DNA from: Okapia johnstoni
Taxonomy: Eukaryota > Chordata > Mammalia > Artiodactyla > Giraffidae
Assembly: GCA_024291935.2 (NCBI GenBank)
Contig: CM044326.1
Coordinates: 38,272,948 to 38,336,947, forward strand
Direction: 5' to 3'
Length of the DNA stretch: 64,000 bases
Shown: positions 1 through 10,736 of the stretch, piece by piece
How positions within the stretch are numbered: the stretch's first letter is position 1
Layout of the letters: the number at the start of each line of letters is the position of its first letter
The notes under the pieces: generated by a model
Seen by the model: the letters and a program-made list of their open reading frames with translations, nothing else
Databases searched by the model: none
Told to the model about the DNA's origin: nothing
Program-made: the position numbers and the translations under genes

Positions 1-10
1 CATGAGTCTT

Positions 11-72
11 TGCGGCCGTGGGGTCACAAAGAGTTGGGACACGACTGAAACAACTTAGCACACACACAGCAC
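11..72 (+). mobile_element. Bov-A/Bov-tA SINE, 3' tail only
   Basis: Diverged 3' end of a BovB-related SINE. The block reading ggggtcacaaagag followed by acacgactga is the diagnostic tail, and it runs into a short CA-rich end. The 5' part is missing. Confidence 0.65.
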
Positions 73-529
73 ATACTCGAAAGAGGGCATTGCACTGTCT
101 CTCCAGAGAAATTCAGAGTGTTAGCTGAGAACTTAGAAAGATCCTCAAACTTAGAAGCAAACCCATACCAGCCCCAGTGACCTTAAACATGTCTCCTCTA
201 CTCCTTATGGCTCACTCTGTAAAGCACATTTAAAAATAGCAGCCATCCCCATAGTGGAAAGTTCTGGTGGGATTCAATGGATAATAATGGGAAGAAATTG
301 AAAATTATAAAGGGTTTCTCAAACATCAGCCATTAGTATGGGTTCAAACAAACCAAATTGATGACAGTTGTAAAGATTCACTGATTTATCTGTTAAATGG
401 AGGTTGCTCAAAAAGTGCCAACCTCCTGGGTTGAGTGACTGCATATGAAATGTGTAGAAAAGTATCTGACAATAGAAAACCACATCGCAATAATACCTAA
501 TATGCAATGGATCACTCTTTCTTTGTAAA
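73..529. other. Non-repetitive stretch, no gene recognised
   Basis: No recognised transposon, RNA gene or long ATG-initiated frame is visible here. Only short open frames occur, with no protein motif. Confidence 0.5.
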
Positions 530-635
530 CTAGTTTATCTCACTAGAACTTGTGCTTCTTAAGAGACAAAGCCACTTTACCTGTGTTTTAGCTTCTAGCA
601 CAGAATAAAATATTTGGACATTGAAGTGTGCCTGA
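530..635 (+). mobile_element. L2 LINE 3' end remnant
   Basis: The order of pieces (cactagaact, a region matching the gagggcaggga block, then ctagcacagaataaa) follows the L2 3' terminus at high divergence. This is an ancient mammalian fossil. Confidence 0.4.
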
Positions 636-675
636 TTATATGAATTATAATATGACAGCTAATATTTATTTATAC

Positions 676-888
676 GGGCTTCCCTGACAGTTCAGACAGT
701 AAAGAATTCACCTTCAATGTAGGAGCCACAGGTTCGACCCCTGGGTCGGGAAGATCACCTGGAGAAGGAAATGGCAACCCACTCCAGTATTCTTGCCTTG
801 AGAATTCCATGGACAGAGAAGCTTGGCGGGCTAAAGACCATGGGGTTGCAAAGAGTCAGACATGACTGAGCAACTAACACTTTCACTA
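676..888 (+). mobile_element. Bov-tA SINE, full length
   Basis: The tRNA-Glu-like head starts at gggcttccctg, with the box-B-like ggttcgacccc. The Bov-A body follows (cccactccagtattcttgcc) and then the 3' tail (gactgagcaactaacac). Imperfect flanking repeats beginning ctaatat lie on both sides and are probable target-site duplications. Confidence 0.93.
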
Positions 889-924
889 ATATGCATCATC
901 TCTTTGATTCAGTAATTATGTGAA

Positions 925-1085
925 TTGTTTTGCCTTATTTAATTCTCACGAAAACAATTCAAATTAGCAACTAACATCAGTATTATTTTACCAATGTGGA
1001 AAGAGATACAGAAAATTGCTAAGCTGTATGATGAGAGATGGGTAGAATTCCAGCCCAGGCTATCCTTTGGACAATACCACAGTCT
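925..1085 (-). mobile_element. MIR SINE remnant
   Basis: Reading the minus strand, the segment follows the MIR core and 3' end. On the plus strand it appears as a diverged version of the ccattttacagatgagg block, then aattccagcccagg. Old and about 30% diverged. Confidence 0.5.
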
Positions 1086-1103
1086 GTGCTTCTCACAACC
1101 AAA

Positions 1104-1175
1104 ATAACGAATGAATAAAAGCATGAACGAATGAAAGCAGGATTGAATGAGTGCAAGCGTGAGTGAATGAAATGC
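1104..1175. repeat. Degenerate GAAT-rich simple repeat
   Basis: Imperfect iteration of gaatgaa/gaacgaatg units, for example aacgaatgaa and gtgagtgaatg. It may be the decayed tail of an ancient element beside the MIR remnant. Confidence 0.5.
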
Positions 1176-1373
1176 ATAAAAATCAGCCACTATGTCGGAG
1201 CTGCAGCCTGCCTCCCAGGACCCCAAAATCTTACTTGGGAACAATATACGCATTAAACAACCCTTAAACAATCCAAGAGCAGCCAGAGGTGACATCCACA
1301 TATGTATAGCAGGCAACTTCGGTCATAGAAGAATCCAGAAAGCTGGCTGGGAAGGTGAGCTCTTTGGGACCCC

Positions 1374-1635
1374 AGGCAATGGCACCCCATTCCAGTACTC
1401 TTGCCTGGAAAATCCCATGGATGGAGGAGCCTGGTAGGCTACAGTCCATGGGGTCGCGAAGAGTCGGACACGACTGTGCGACTTCACTTTCATTCATTGG
1501 AGAAGGGAATGGCAACCCACTCTAGTGCTCTTGCCTGGAGAATCCCAGGGACGGGGGAGCCGGGTGGGCTGCCGTCTATGGGGTCGCACAAAGTCGGACA
1601 CGACTGAAGTGACTTTAGCAGCAGCAGCAGCAGCT
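1374..1635 (+). mobile_element. BOV-A2 SINE (Bov-A dimer)
   Basis: Two Bov-A monomers in tandem. The first starts at aggcaatggcacccc and the second at cattggagaaggg. The tail is the characteristic (agc)n run. There is no tRNA head, as expected for BOV-A2. Confidence 0.93.
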
Positions 1636-3545
1636 CAGTTCTCTGGGGGCCTCTTTTAAATTTCTGACAAACCCACTTTCCTTCTCTCTCCTCCTTTAGA
1701 AATCAGCCACCTGGACACATTCCGGAAATGCCACTGAAACACCCTTAACAAATGGGTTATTTCATTAGAAGGATCTGAGTCAGATTTGCTTCCCTCTGAG
1801 CTGTTCAACCAGATGTTAAAAGCTAGGCAAAAATCACATTAGTATGGAAGGTTTTATGAGCATAATGGCAAGAGCTACCGGTGAAATGCAGGACATGGCC
1901 CCTCTGCACCTTCCAAGTGTGAGAAATGTGTCAAGGAGGTAAAATCTTGACAGTGTCTGCACCACGACAACCGTGAGTAGTGGCCATCTGAGGCACCATG
2001 GCCCCAGTACCCCCCTCCACTCAGTCTCTTATCTGGCCACAAAGCAACAATGCACGTGCGGTCATCTGGTCTGAGGGCAAAGGAGTCCAGGCTAAGTGCT
2101 AATATGCTAATGTATAATCCACCTCCTATTTCTCTCTCCCAGGACACCCCTGTAGCCCAGAATTGTGCTCTAGGCAAGTGACTTTCATGTCCATAATTGA
2201 TCGTCTGTTTCAGATTATAAGTTTTTGGCTACTGCTGTTTCTGTTTGTCAAATGTTAACACCTCTGAAACTGCACCTCATTAAACTTTTAATATCCTGCC
2301 ATAGCCTCCCCTTTGGAGCTGATCTTAAACCCTGAGAAGCATAAAGAGATACATTTTTTAATAGTCTTATCACCTTGGAAATAACAAAGGAGTTTATGCG
2401 TCTTATTTCCTCCACCACTTATTTCTGTTTATTTTTGGTCCTGCTCTCCCATGACATCATATGGTTTAAGACACCGTCTGGATGACTTTTCAAATGGGGC
2501 AACCGTGACTCCTCATCGTGTTTCCATGAGAAGTCACCGAGACCTTGGAGGAAGGTAGTACGGAGCAGCCACTTTCTCAGTCCCTTTCCTATCTCCGTGG
2601 GTAGCAGGAGAGAAGTTTAACAGAGACGGATTCTCAAGAAGGCATCTTGGAAGCTGGATTGGGATACCCATGCCCCTGCCCTGCCCCAAACTCTACCCAC
2701 GTGACTCTCACCTCCTCTATTAGTTCTTGCTGTGGATCTAAGAGGATTTCAGGATCCAAGATAGAGACTCTAGAAATCAAGTCTAAGGACAACCCTGATG
2801 CTGGCTTCTGCTGGGCTTTCAGAGGCCCCCAAAGCATCACTTATCTCAAACCCTGCACTTGCATCCTGGATCCTTCATCAAGCACCTCACGGTGGACCAA
2901 GATCTTCTCCATCCTCATGGGCTACAATCGTGAGAAGGGACTGATACCTTGGATTCTGGAAGAGCCTTGTGCTACTGGAAGCAGAGCCTCCCCGCCCCAA
3001 GGTCTATCTCTGACGTGTGTGCCTCCCAGCCACACCTCCTACCACATGCCTGGAACCACCCACCCACACCCCCTCTCTCCTAGATCTCCGTCTATGCCGC
3101 CCTCACAGCCTTCCTATCCCCAAGATCTCCCCGTCACCCAAGTGGTACTCCAGACTGCAGCCTCCTGCCGTGGCCATCATCCATCGCTGGCCTGTGCCGC
3201 CTGTCACCACCTCTTCCAGACACAGCCCTGCCTCCCTGGAGGAAGACCTTCCTCATCTCCAACTGGCTCTGCCTCCAAACAGCGCCTCCGACCTCCTCCA
3301 AGCATGCATCTAACCATTTATCTGACCTCTCTGACAGCTTCCCCAGCTCTTTCTCTGATTTTTGAGAATACTTGAGCCCCTCAAGGGGCACCATTTGTGT
3401 AGTAAAAAGAAAGAAAATTCTATTCACTATATTATTTCTACTTATTTATTCCTCATTATTAAACTAATTCTGTTTGTATATTATGTGTTATTATATGTGT
3501 TATTTTACTAATTATATTTGTATATTTTATTACATATATAATATG
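1636..3545. other. Non-repetitive stretch with one proline/serine-rich open frame
   Basis: No repeat family recognised. A plus-strand frame stays open up to a stop ending at 3375, but its first in-frame ATG is only at 2917, giving about 152 codons. The predicted product is rich in Pro, Ser and His, with no recognisable domain, signal peptide or membrane segment. No splice-flanked exon structure could be argued. I treat it as chance. The last 150 bases are AT-rich. Confidence 0.45.
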
Positions 3546-3548
3546 GCA

Positions 3549-3699
3549 ACAACAGAGGGTGAGATGGTTGGATGGCATCAATAACTCCATGGACGTGAGT
3601 TTGAGCAAGCTCTGGGAGATGGTGAAGGACAGCAAGCCTGGCGTGCTGCAGTCCGTGCGTTCGCAAACAGTTGGACACGACTGAGTGATTGAACAACAA
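3549..3699 (+). mobile_element. BovB LINE 3' end, 5'-truncated
   Basis: The block gagatggttggatggcatca, followed by gtttgagcaagctctgggag and the ttggacacgactgag tail, is the 3' terminus of BovB, a ruminant RTE-clade LINE. It ends in an aacaacaaa tail that runs into an AT-rich microsatellite. Confidence 0.88.
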
Positions 3700-3822
3700 A
3701 TATATACACATACATATTATATATATAAATAAAGGTATATGTATTTATTATTATAGTTTAAATGTATATATTATTTATATTGATATAAACAAATGTGTAT
3801 GTGTGTGTATATATATATATAT
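3700..3822. repeat. AT-rich sequence with TG/TA microsatellite
   Basis: Interrupted TA and TATG runs, ending in a gtgtgtgtatatatatatat-type compound microsatellite (about 3793-3822). It follows the BovB tail and probably grew from it. Confidence 0.75.
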
Positions 3823-3832
3823 GAACTGGAAC

Positions 3833-3895
3833 TGGCATGCTACAGGTCATGAGGTCACAAAGAGTCAGACAAGACATGGTGACTGCACAGAAACA
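3833..3895 (+). mobile_element. Bov-A-type SINE 3' fragment
   Basis: Diverged remnant of the Bov-A end: tggcatgctacag, ggtcacaaagagtcagac. Lies just past the microsatellite. Confidence 0.55.
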
Positions 3896-3904
3896 ATATA
3901 CCTG

Positions 3905-4424
3905 AATGAGGAGTGATGTTCACCACCCAGAGCCCTCCCATGTCATTACAACCCTTCCAAAGTCTTCAGCTCTAACAGACTTGGGGACCCACCCAGGGCT
4001 GTGTGGTCAACCTGGAGAGCCTGACTCCTGACGGAAGAGACCAGCAGAGGGAAAACCAGGGGCACACAAACCTCAGAGGCCAGCTTTACCTCCTCTGAGC
4101 CTCACTCAAGCTTGGCATATCCTGCGAGCTCTAGAGTGTCCACTGAAGATCAGTCGCGAGGCAAGGGAGGCTGGATCACACGTTCAAAAGTCAAAGAGAC
4201 ACATAGACTGAGAGGGGACAGAGAGGGTGAGTGGTCAGGACTGAGGCTGCAGAAGAGTTGTTTCTGGCCTTAGAGCCAGGTCCTTACCCTGAGTGGACTC
4301 CTGGGCAGAGCAGGCCTGGAGTGGGCAGCCAAGGCTCTGGCCTTGGAAAACCTTGGGCAGGAGTGAGAAGGACAGAGATGCAAGGAATCGCTATTAGTTG
4401 GTGAGAAAGGACCTTGGTTTCCTA
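3905..4424. other. Non-repetitive stretch, no gene recognised
   Basis: GC-moderate DNA with no open frame, RNA gene or transposon that I can identify. Confidence 0.5.
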
Positions 4425-5109
4425 GGAGGGCAGAAACAGACTGCCTCTAACGGGGTGGCTTAAAACAATAGGAATTGGTTTTCTCATGATTCTGGAGGCT
4501 GGAAGCCTGAAATCACGATGCTGGCAGGATTGGGCTCTCTCTGGGGGCCTCCAGGGAGAATCTCTCTCCCAGCTTTCTCCCAGTTCCTGGTGGTTTGCTG
4601 TCAATCCCTGGTGCCCTTGCTGTGTAGACACATCGCTCCAGCTTCTGGCTACATCTCCACGGGGGGCTCCCTGGGGCTGGCTTTACTTCATCTTCCCTCT
4701 CTGCCTGGCTCTGTGTCCAAATTTCCTTCATCTTATAATAAGGACACCAGTCATTGGATTAGAGCCCAGGGCGACCTTATCCAGGATGACCTTATGTTCT
4801 TTTGATTATTCCTTAAAGATCTATTCCCCTGGGACTTCCCTGGTAGTCCAGTGGTTAAAAAATCCATCTTCCAATGTGGAGGACAATGCTTCAATCCCTG
4901 GTCGGGGAAATAAGATCCCACATACTGTAGGGCAACTGAGCCCTGGAGCCACAACTACTGAGCCCATGCACTCTAGAGCCCAAGTTCTGCAACAAGAGAA
5001 GCCTGTGCACTGCGAGGAAGACCAAGCACAGCCAAAAAAAAAAAGAGATATACTCCCAAACAAGGTCACACTCTGAGTTTCCAGGTGGACGTGAATTTTT
5101 GGAGGACAC
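4425..5109 (-). mobile_element. MaLR/MLT1-type LTR, split by a CHR SINE
   Basis: Reading reverse, the segment matches a mammalian-apparent LTR retrotransposon LTR: ggtggcttaaaacaa, tgattctggaggctgg, then ataataaggacaccagtc. The LTR resumes after the SINE with acaaggtcacactctgag and gaatttttggaggacac. The two parts are 4425-4828 and about 5046-5109. Solo LTR, with no internal region. Exact subfamily uncertain. Confidence 0.75.
4829..5045 (+). mobile_element. CHR-type tRNA-Glu SINE
   Basis: The head gggacttccctggtagtcca is the cetartiodactyl CHR-family tRNA-Glu-derived start, with a box B at tcaatccctggtcgggg and an A-rich tail. Flanking copies of agatctattccc (4817-4828) and agatatactccc (5046-5057) match at 10 of 12 positions and are the TSD. 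It is inserted into the older LTR. Confidence 0.85.
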
Positions 5110-5325
5110 TCTTTCCTGCTGGCTCAGAAGGTAAAGAATCCGCCTGCAATGCAGAAGACTTGGGTTCGATTTTTGAGTTGGGACTATCTCCTGGAGAAGG
5201 AATGACAATCCATTCTGCTATTCTTGCCTGGAGAATCCCATGGACAGAGGAGCCTGGTGGGCTACAGCCCATGGGGTCTCAAAGAGTCGGACAAGGCTGA
5301 GTGATTAACACTTTCGCTTTCTTCA
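5110..5325 (+). mobile_element. Bov-tA SINE
   Basis: Head ctttcctgctggctcag, box B gggttcgat, body ctattcttgcctggagaatc, tail gtcggacaaggctgag. Full length with scattered substitutions. It directly abuts the end of the MaLR-type LTR. Confidence 0.92.
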
Positions 5326-5744
5326 GCCCACTTCAGAAGAGCAGAGTCAAGCTGGAGCCAAGTCTTAAGAACTTCTTGGGTTTCTCGAGAAACGTGGATG
5401 CCAGGGCATAGCATCAAATCTCAGAGCAGCTCAAGAGAGCGGATGAACGCGGGTCAGCTCGGGCCCCGGGACAGAAACACAGGCCAGGCCAGACAGTTGG
5501 GACCAGCTGGAATCCAAAATTACAAATTCCTCAATAAGTTATACAGATCACACTCATTTCTCTCCACCAGCAGTGGAGTCGGAAGCAACATCTCATATCC
5601 TGAGTGAGTCTTTGCCAACGTGATGGCTTTAATGAGCATGGAGTCAGGGGCTACTTTAACGAGAACGTGAAGCTCTACACTTATCAGTGTCTCAGTGCCC
5701 TCATCCCTCAACCAAAAACAAACAGGCACAGACGACTGACTGAA
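5326..5744. other. Non-repetitive stretch, no gene recognised
   Basis: No transposon recognised. GC-rich around 5440-5500, including gggccccggg, but too short and CpG-poor to be called a CpG island. Confidence 0.45.
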
Positions 5745-5872
5745 CAGACCAGCGGGAAGACTTCCCCCTGAAGCTCACTTCCCCCGAGGCCATGAGTCCA
5801 GGTCCACAGACCAGCGGGAAGACTTCTCCCTGAAGCTCACTTCCCCCTGAGGCCATGAGTCCAGGTCCACAG
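5745..5872. repeat. Tandem duplication, 62-63 bp unit, two copies
   Basis: Copy 1 (5745-5806) and copy 2 (5807-about 5872) both run from cagaccagcgggaagact to ccaggtccacag. They differ by one substitution and one inserted t. Neither unit looks like a known transposon. Confidence 0.9.
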
Positions 5873-6181
5873 TCCAGCCCCAGAGGCAGGGAGTCAAGGT
5901 TCTATTGCTTCTTGGCTAGTGTGCAAAAAACAAAACCAAGCAAAATCTGTTAATTGGGAAATGAGAATAAAATGTTCTAAGATACTATTCTGGGACTAAA
6001 AAAAAAAGAAAAAACAAAACTCAAGAATGGCCACTATGACTCCAAGCTACGTTAATGTGGGTTTTTGAAACTTCTGTTAATTTCCATGTGACACAAGAAA
6101 GGAGCTAATTCCTGGGTTCCTCCAGCAAATCCTATCTGGTGGGAGAAGGGGAGGAGGCTCTCAGAAAAGAGCACGTGTCCG
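5873..6181. other. Non-repetitive stretch with A-rich run
   Basis: No gene recognised. Contains an interrupted poly-A run at about 5997-6022. Confidence 0.5.
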
Positions 6182-6388
6182 TGTTCAGTCACTAAGTCGT
6201 GTCCGACTCTTGCAACCCCATCGACGGCAGCCCACCAGGCTCCTCTGTCCATGGGATTTCTCAGACAAGTGTGCTGGAGTGGGTTGCTATTTCCTTCTCC
6301 AGGAGAACTTCCCAACACAGGGGTTGAACCTGGATCCCCTGCGTCTCCTGCATTAGCATGCAAATCCTTTACCACTGAGCCCCTGCTA
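6182..6388 (-). mobile_element. Bov-tA SINE
   Basis: Minus-strand copy. It starts with the reversed tail (gttcagtcactaagtcgtgt) and ends at the tRNA-Glu-like head (tttaccactgagcccc). The box B region is degraded. Confidence 0.92.
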
Positions 6389-6607
6389 AAAAAGGAAGGA
6401 AGTTCCCCCCAAAAAAGGAAGGTTGATCAAATCTGTGTCCTGGGGGGTCCTCAGAGCTCATTCCCCTGGATGTTAAAAGTACGATCTTCACATCACATGG
6501 TGGCCCTCCTCATCCCCTCCGCAGGGTGCCCTGAGATTCCCCTTGCCTAGTGGTCATATAAGGGACTGCGGGTTATTCCTCCTGTCCCACCTGCAGTCAG
6601 GGGCGTA

Positions 6608-6720
6608 GATGCTGGAGTCAAAAGACAGGTGGTCTGACAGCAGCTGTGTGATCTTGGCCTCCTTCTTGGACACTCTGGCCCCAGTTTCTTCACGTGCAAA
6701 ATGGAAGATTAGTAGTAGCA
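6608..6720 (+). mobile_element. MIR SINE remnant
   Basis: The core block agctgtgtgatcttggcc, then ccccagtttcttcacgtgcaaaatgg, is the MIR core and 3' region. Confidence 0.65.
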
Positions 6721-6761
6721 CGTGCCCAAACTCTCACAACATATGTAAACAGGAGGAAAAT

Positions 6762-6820
6762 ACTATAATTCCCATTTTTCAAATGAGAACATTTTAACTC
6801 AGAGAAGTTGGAATGTTGGG
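6762..6820 (-). mobile_element. MIR SINE fragment
   Basis: Reversed MIR core: attcccatttttcaaatgag followed by actcagagaagttgg. Opposite orientation to the MIR just upstream, so a separate insertion. Confidence 0.5.
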
Positions 6821-6985
6821 CCACTATTCTGTGAACTAGGTCTTCTCACAGGGTCTTTTTGCTCACCTGGTAACCAGTACAGTCTTGTGGCTGTGAAAGT
6901 CTTTTCTGGAAACATTTAAAATGCATCCAAACAGCACTGGTGGTGCTGCCTTTGGGGGCTTAATTGTAGCTGGTCATCACTCTGT

Positions 6986-7196
6986 GGGGCTTCCCAGGTG
7001 GTGCTAGTGGTAAAGAATCCTCCTGCCAGTGTAGGAGATGCAAAAGACACAGGTTCGATCCTTGGGTCAGGAAAATCCCATGGAGGAGAAAAGGGCAACC
7101 CACCCCAGTATTCTTGCCTGCAGAAATCCATGGACAAAGGAGCCTGGTGGCCTGCAGTCCATGGGGTCACAAACAGTCAGACACATCTGAGCACAC
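6986..7196 (+). mobile_element. Bov-tA SINE
   Basis: Head gggcttcccaggtggtgcta, box B aggttcgatcc, body cccagtattcttgcctgc, tail ggtcacaaacagtcagacac. Full length; it ends in the CA microsatellite. Confidence 0.92.
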
Positions 7197-7216
7197 ATAC
7201 ACACACACACACACAT
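7196..7216. repeat. (AC)n microsatellite
   Basis: About ten AC units at the 3' end of the Bov-tA, a common seed for microsatellites in ruminant SINE tails. Confidence 0.85.
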
Positions 7217-7329
7217 CACTACATGAGTGGAAGGGAATGTCCACTGTCTTGAGGAGTTGACACACACAGTTCTGCAAACTCTTTACAACAGAATTTCCTG
7301 GTAGAGACTCTGTGACACCTTCCTAACAG

Positions 7330-7445
7330 TTTTAAAACAGAGTTAGAGAGTTTAAGAACCCCATCTGTGGTCACACAGCCTAAAGATGGTTTAGCTGAGA
7401 CTTCGACCTCTGAAGACCGACTTCAGGACCAGGGCTCTGATGGGC
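7330..7445 (-). mobile_element. MIR SINE remnant
   Basis: Reversed MIR: agagttagagagtttaag, then gtggtcacacagcctaaag and a degraded head reaching accagggctctga. Confidence 0.6.
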
Positions 7446-7807
7446 ACCCATCTGGGGCATACCTGCAGCGTAGGGATCAGGGCACGTTCCAAAGCTCTTA
7501 TTTCCACAGTCTGGAGCCTCCTTCCTAAAGACGCATGAATAAATACATGCTGAATAAAAGAATGAATGAATGAAATTGTCATGGTGCATCTTCTTATGTC
7601 ATCTTAGGTCCTTTTCATCAGGACAGGGCCCTGCACTGGCAAACATGGACAATAAATTCTTTCAGAATAAAGGTTTCATGAAAGATAGTTTTGTCTACCC
7701 AGGACATAGCATGGTCAGAGACAGTTTGCAAGATGTCCAGCAGATGTTTGTTGAGGGCCTGAATGATCATATTGTGTGTGTGTGTTAGTTTGTGTTGGGG
7801 GCTATAT
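7446..7807. other. Non-repetitive stretch, no gene recognised
   Basis: Contains a short gaatgaatgaatg run near 7560-7573 and a short GT run near 7774-7786. Nothing else identified. Confidence 0.45.
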
Positions 7808-8200
7808 TAATTTTCGGGGGCTGCCATAACAAAATACCACAGACTGGAAGGCATGAACAACAGAAATGCATTTTCTCACAGTCATGGAGGGCAGAAGTCC
7901 AAGGTCAAGGTCTCCTCAGGATTGGTTTCTTCTGAAGCCTCTCTCCTTGGCTTGGAGATGCCCCATCTTGCTGCTCCTTCACACTGTTGTCCCTTTATGT
8001 GCCTGTAATCTGGTGTCACTCTGCGTGTCCTAATCTCTTTATAAGAACACCAATCATATTGGATTAAGTTCCATTCATACAACCTCATTTAACCTTAATT
8101 ATCTCACTCTAGGCTCTGACTCAAAATATAGTCACATTGTGAGATATGAGCTGTTAGGGATTTTATATGTGAATTTTGGAGAAAACAGATAAGCCCATAA
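7808..8200 (-). mobile_element. MaLR/MLT1-type solo LTR
   Basis: Reading reverse it follows the MLT1/MST LTR: gctgccataacaaaataccac, then ttctcacagtcatgg, tttataagaacacc, aacctcatttaacc and tgtgaattttggag. Near full length, without internal sequence. Confidence 0.82.
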
Positions 8201-8211
8201 CGGTAAGCATT

Positions 8212-8415
8212 CTGGAACTGTATTGTCTAGGCTTAAATTCTGGCTTTGACATTTATCAACTGCAGAGCCTTGGGGAAGTTACTTACATGCTCAGTATTTC
8301 TGTTTCCCAATCTATAAAATGGGTATAATACCATTGACCTCCTAGCATGGTTGTGAGTATAAAATTAAGAAATATAGCTTGTTTTGAACTGAGGCTGGTG
8401 CATTGCAGTCACTCA
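8212..8415 (+). mobile_element. MIR SINE, near full length
   Basis: Follows MIR from ttaaattctggctttgac through the core (gccttggggaagttactta, ctataaaatgggtataa) to the 3' end (gttgtgagtataaaatt). Confidence 0.72.
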
Positions 8416-8495
8416 GAAAATAGCTGCATGATTACACGTCTCTTTACCAGATGACTATTTCTGCAATAAACATGCATGGCCATAATGAATGGACT

Positions 8496-8700
8496 GTGTT
8501 AGTCGCTCAGTAGTGTCCAACTCTTTGGGACCCCATAGGCTGTAGCACATGAGGGTCCTCTGTCTTTGGAATTCTCAGGCAAGAATACTGGAGTGGGTAG
8601 CCATGCCCTCCTCCAGGGGATCTTCCTGACCCAGGGATTGAACCCAGGTCTCCTGCATAGCAGGCAGATTCTTTACCATCTGAGCCACCAGGGAAGCCCT
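8496..8700 (-). mobile_element. Bov-tA SINE
   Basis: Minus-strand copy from gttagtcgctcagtag to the head atctgagccaccagggaagc. Well preserved tRNA-like region. Confidence 0.94.
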
Positions 8701-9261
8701 GGTAGAAATGAATGGAAAATATGGGCAAATTGCTGCACACATGCAAGATATTACTGTGTTTGGGAGATGTCATGACAAATTCATCATTGCTACAACAATA
8801 TAGCATAAAATCTCAGAGACCCTTTTTGAGTTTCTTAGAAAAGATATTTTCTAGATTTCAGAAATCTTGGAGCACCTAGAACTATCTCTGTGCAGGGATT
8901 TCCCAAGATTTTCTGACCAGAGACATACACATCAGTGGCCTTGTGTTTCTTCACTAGAATCTGGGTGACTTTGCTGCCTAAGGAAGCTTTAGGTAAAGGA
9001 GAATTAATGCCCTGATGGTTCTGAAGTCCAAAGTATTTTACAAACTCCCCAAGCAATGCTGCAAACAACATTTCCAGTTGTCTATGGTAATGGACCTTAT
9101 CTTTCAACCAAATCACTAGAGTCTAAGAGGGGGGAAAAAAAACCAAGATTGATAAAAGTTGTGCAGCCTCTGCATTCTTTTAGAGCTGGAAAACCTTCCA
9201 TCTCCATAAGGCAAGTATGTCCTTGAATTAGAGCGTGGCCACGTAATCCTCATTCACTGGG
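8701..9261. other. Non-repetitive stretch with a 93-codon minus-strand frame
   Basis: No transposon recognised. A minus-strand ATG frame spans 8835-9116. Its conceptual product has no domain I recognise, no hydrophobic segment and no homologous neighbour. I cannot tell a chance frame from a decayed processed copy. Confidence 0.4.
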
Positions 9262-9360
9262 AGGGAACGCTGAGGTCCAGGGAGACTGGAGTACAGATGA
9301 CTCTAGGTCAAGCTGCTGGTAAGGGCAGAGCTGGGACGTGAACATGTGTCTTTGAACTTC
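9262..9360 (-). mobile_element. MIR SINE remnant
   Basis: Reversed MIR: aacgctgaggtccaggga, then gctgctggtaagggcagagc. Confidence 0.55.
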
Positions 9361-9424
9361 AAACTCACAAACTTCAAACTCTTCTACATTCAGAGATATA
9401 GTCATGTTGGTCTTGGGATGCTTA

Positions 9425-9520
9425 GTCAATAAATATTGTGTCAGGCATAGTACTAGATCCCTAAGGTTCAGTAAACATAAAACTTCTCTGCACCCACCAA
9501 GGAGACTTTGGTTGACTAAG
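9425..9520 (-). mobile_element. L2 LINE 3' fragment
   Basis: Reversed L2 terminus: caataaatattgtgtcaggc, then atagtactagatccctaagg. Confidence 0.45.
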
Positions 9521-9815
9521 ACTCTATTAGTTTGACTACGATTTGTAGGGTAAAACAATCAAGAAAGGGAAATGGGGAAGGAAGGAATGCTTTTTCTCAG
9601 CTTTACTCAAATTGCCTTATCAAACCCTGCGGATACCATTCCTTCTTAATAGGAACAATGAAAAGAAAAATTTAGCCTCGGTTGGAAAGTTCAAGAAGCT
9701 CCCAGTTCAGACAAGGAGTTTGCAGGCTACTTCTTCTTCTGTTTTGTTCTTCATCCTCTGTCAATGCCAAACTGCTTAGAGTCCCAATACCCCTCTATAA
9801 ATCAGGGTAGATCTT
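9521..9815. other. Non-repetitive stretch, no gene recognised
   Basis: No repeat, RNA gene or meaningful frame seen. Confidence 0.45.
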
Positions 9816-10034
9816 AAAGTGAAAGTGTTAGTCATTCAGTCGTTTCCAACTCTTTGTGACCACATAGACTCTAGCGCACCAGGCTCCTTTATCCATGCAA
9901 GTCTCCAGGCAAGAATACTGGAATGAATTGCCATGTCTTCCTCTAGGGGATCTTCCTGACCCAGAGATCAAATTTCTGTGTCTTGCATCTCCTGTATAGC
10001 AGGCAGATTCTTTATCACCTGAGCTACCAGGGTT
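9816..10034 (-). mobile_element. Bov-tA SINE
   Basis: Minus-strand copy beginning aaagtgaaagtgttagtc and ending at the head cacctgagctaccaggg. The box B region is mutated. Confidence 0.92.
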
Positions 10035-10104
10035 TACTAAGCTACAATAATAAGTTAACCTCAGCATCTCAGTGATTGAACCCAAACTCTAATGACTGTT
10101 GGGA

Positions 10105-10390
10105 GACCCCCGCCCAGGGAAGTTGTCCTCCACGCAGTGACTCAGGGATCCAGGCTGCTTTGATCTTATCATGTGGTCCCCACGGTTGGAGTCACAGGGG
10201 TGAAAGACCTGAGATTTCCACAATAGCTCTTAAGTGCTTGAGCCTGGAACTGACACACAGCCCTTCTGCTCACAGCCTATAGGTTAGAAGTATTCTTAGC
10301 ATAGTCCTAACAAGCCCTCCCTCTTGCAAATGGTCAGTGCTGGAGAACAGCTGCTTATTCAGTGATCAGTAAATATCTCTGCCATTGCCT
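10105..10390. other. Old interspersed repeat candidate, unclassified
   Basis: The phrases gtgactcagggatccaggct and gacacacagcccttctgctcac recall a dispersed mammalian repeat that I cannot name with certainty. Related-looking phrases occur near 19,860-20,080 and 30,355-30,530. Confidence 0.3.
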
Positions 10391-10409
10391 GAAGGTGCTT
10401 TGCCTCCAT

Positions 10410-10736
10410 ATCTTCTCTATTCCAGTCCACTCTTTCTGGCATATCTCCACACTCCCTGGACAACTTCTAGTCATCCTATAAGACCAAGTCCAGGCAACAA
10501 CACTTGAAAGGAGTATTTCACGAATTTTTAGATTTGTTTGAAAACTCTCACGTGTCCATAAGCTTCCAAGTTCGTGTTTATCAATCCCATGACATTATTT
10601 TGTAATGTTCTCTTCCCTATTAAATTGTAATTTTGCTTATCTTCCCTGTTAACTTGTAATGGTTAATGTTGATGTGAACCAGTATCTGGTAGGTAGTAGT
10701 CTTATTAAATGCTTGTTGACTGAATAAAGGTTTGGG
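10410..10736 (+). mobile_element. L2 LINE 3' end
   Basis: Diverged L2 terminus ending in tggtaggtagtagtcttatt, aaatgcttgttgactgaata, the classic L2 last bases. Upstream blocks resemble the L2 ORF2 end and 3'UTR. Confidence 0.55.

Noticed and set aside
676..888. tRNA-like head with A and B box resemblance
   Set aside because: It belongs to a Bov-tA SINE. The same applies to every other full-length Bov-tA and CHR head in the window, so no functional tRNA is called.
2647..3375. Longest stop-free frame in the window (plus strand), Pro/Ser/His-rich
   Set aside because: It opens at a non-ATG codon; the first in-frame ATG is at 2917. No domain or exon structure is visible, and the composition follows the local C-rich DNA.
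8835..9116. 93-codon minus-strand frame
   Set aside because: Not recognised as any protein family, with no poly-A tail or TSD that would mark a processed pseudogene. Kept only as a note in the region entry.
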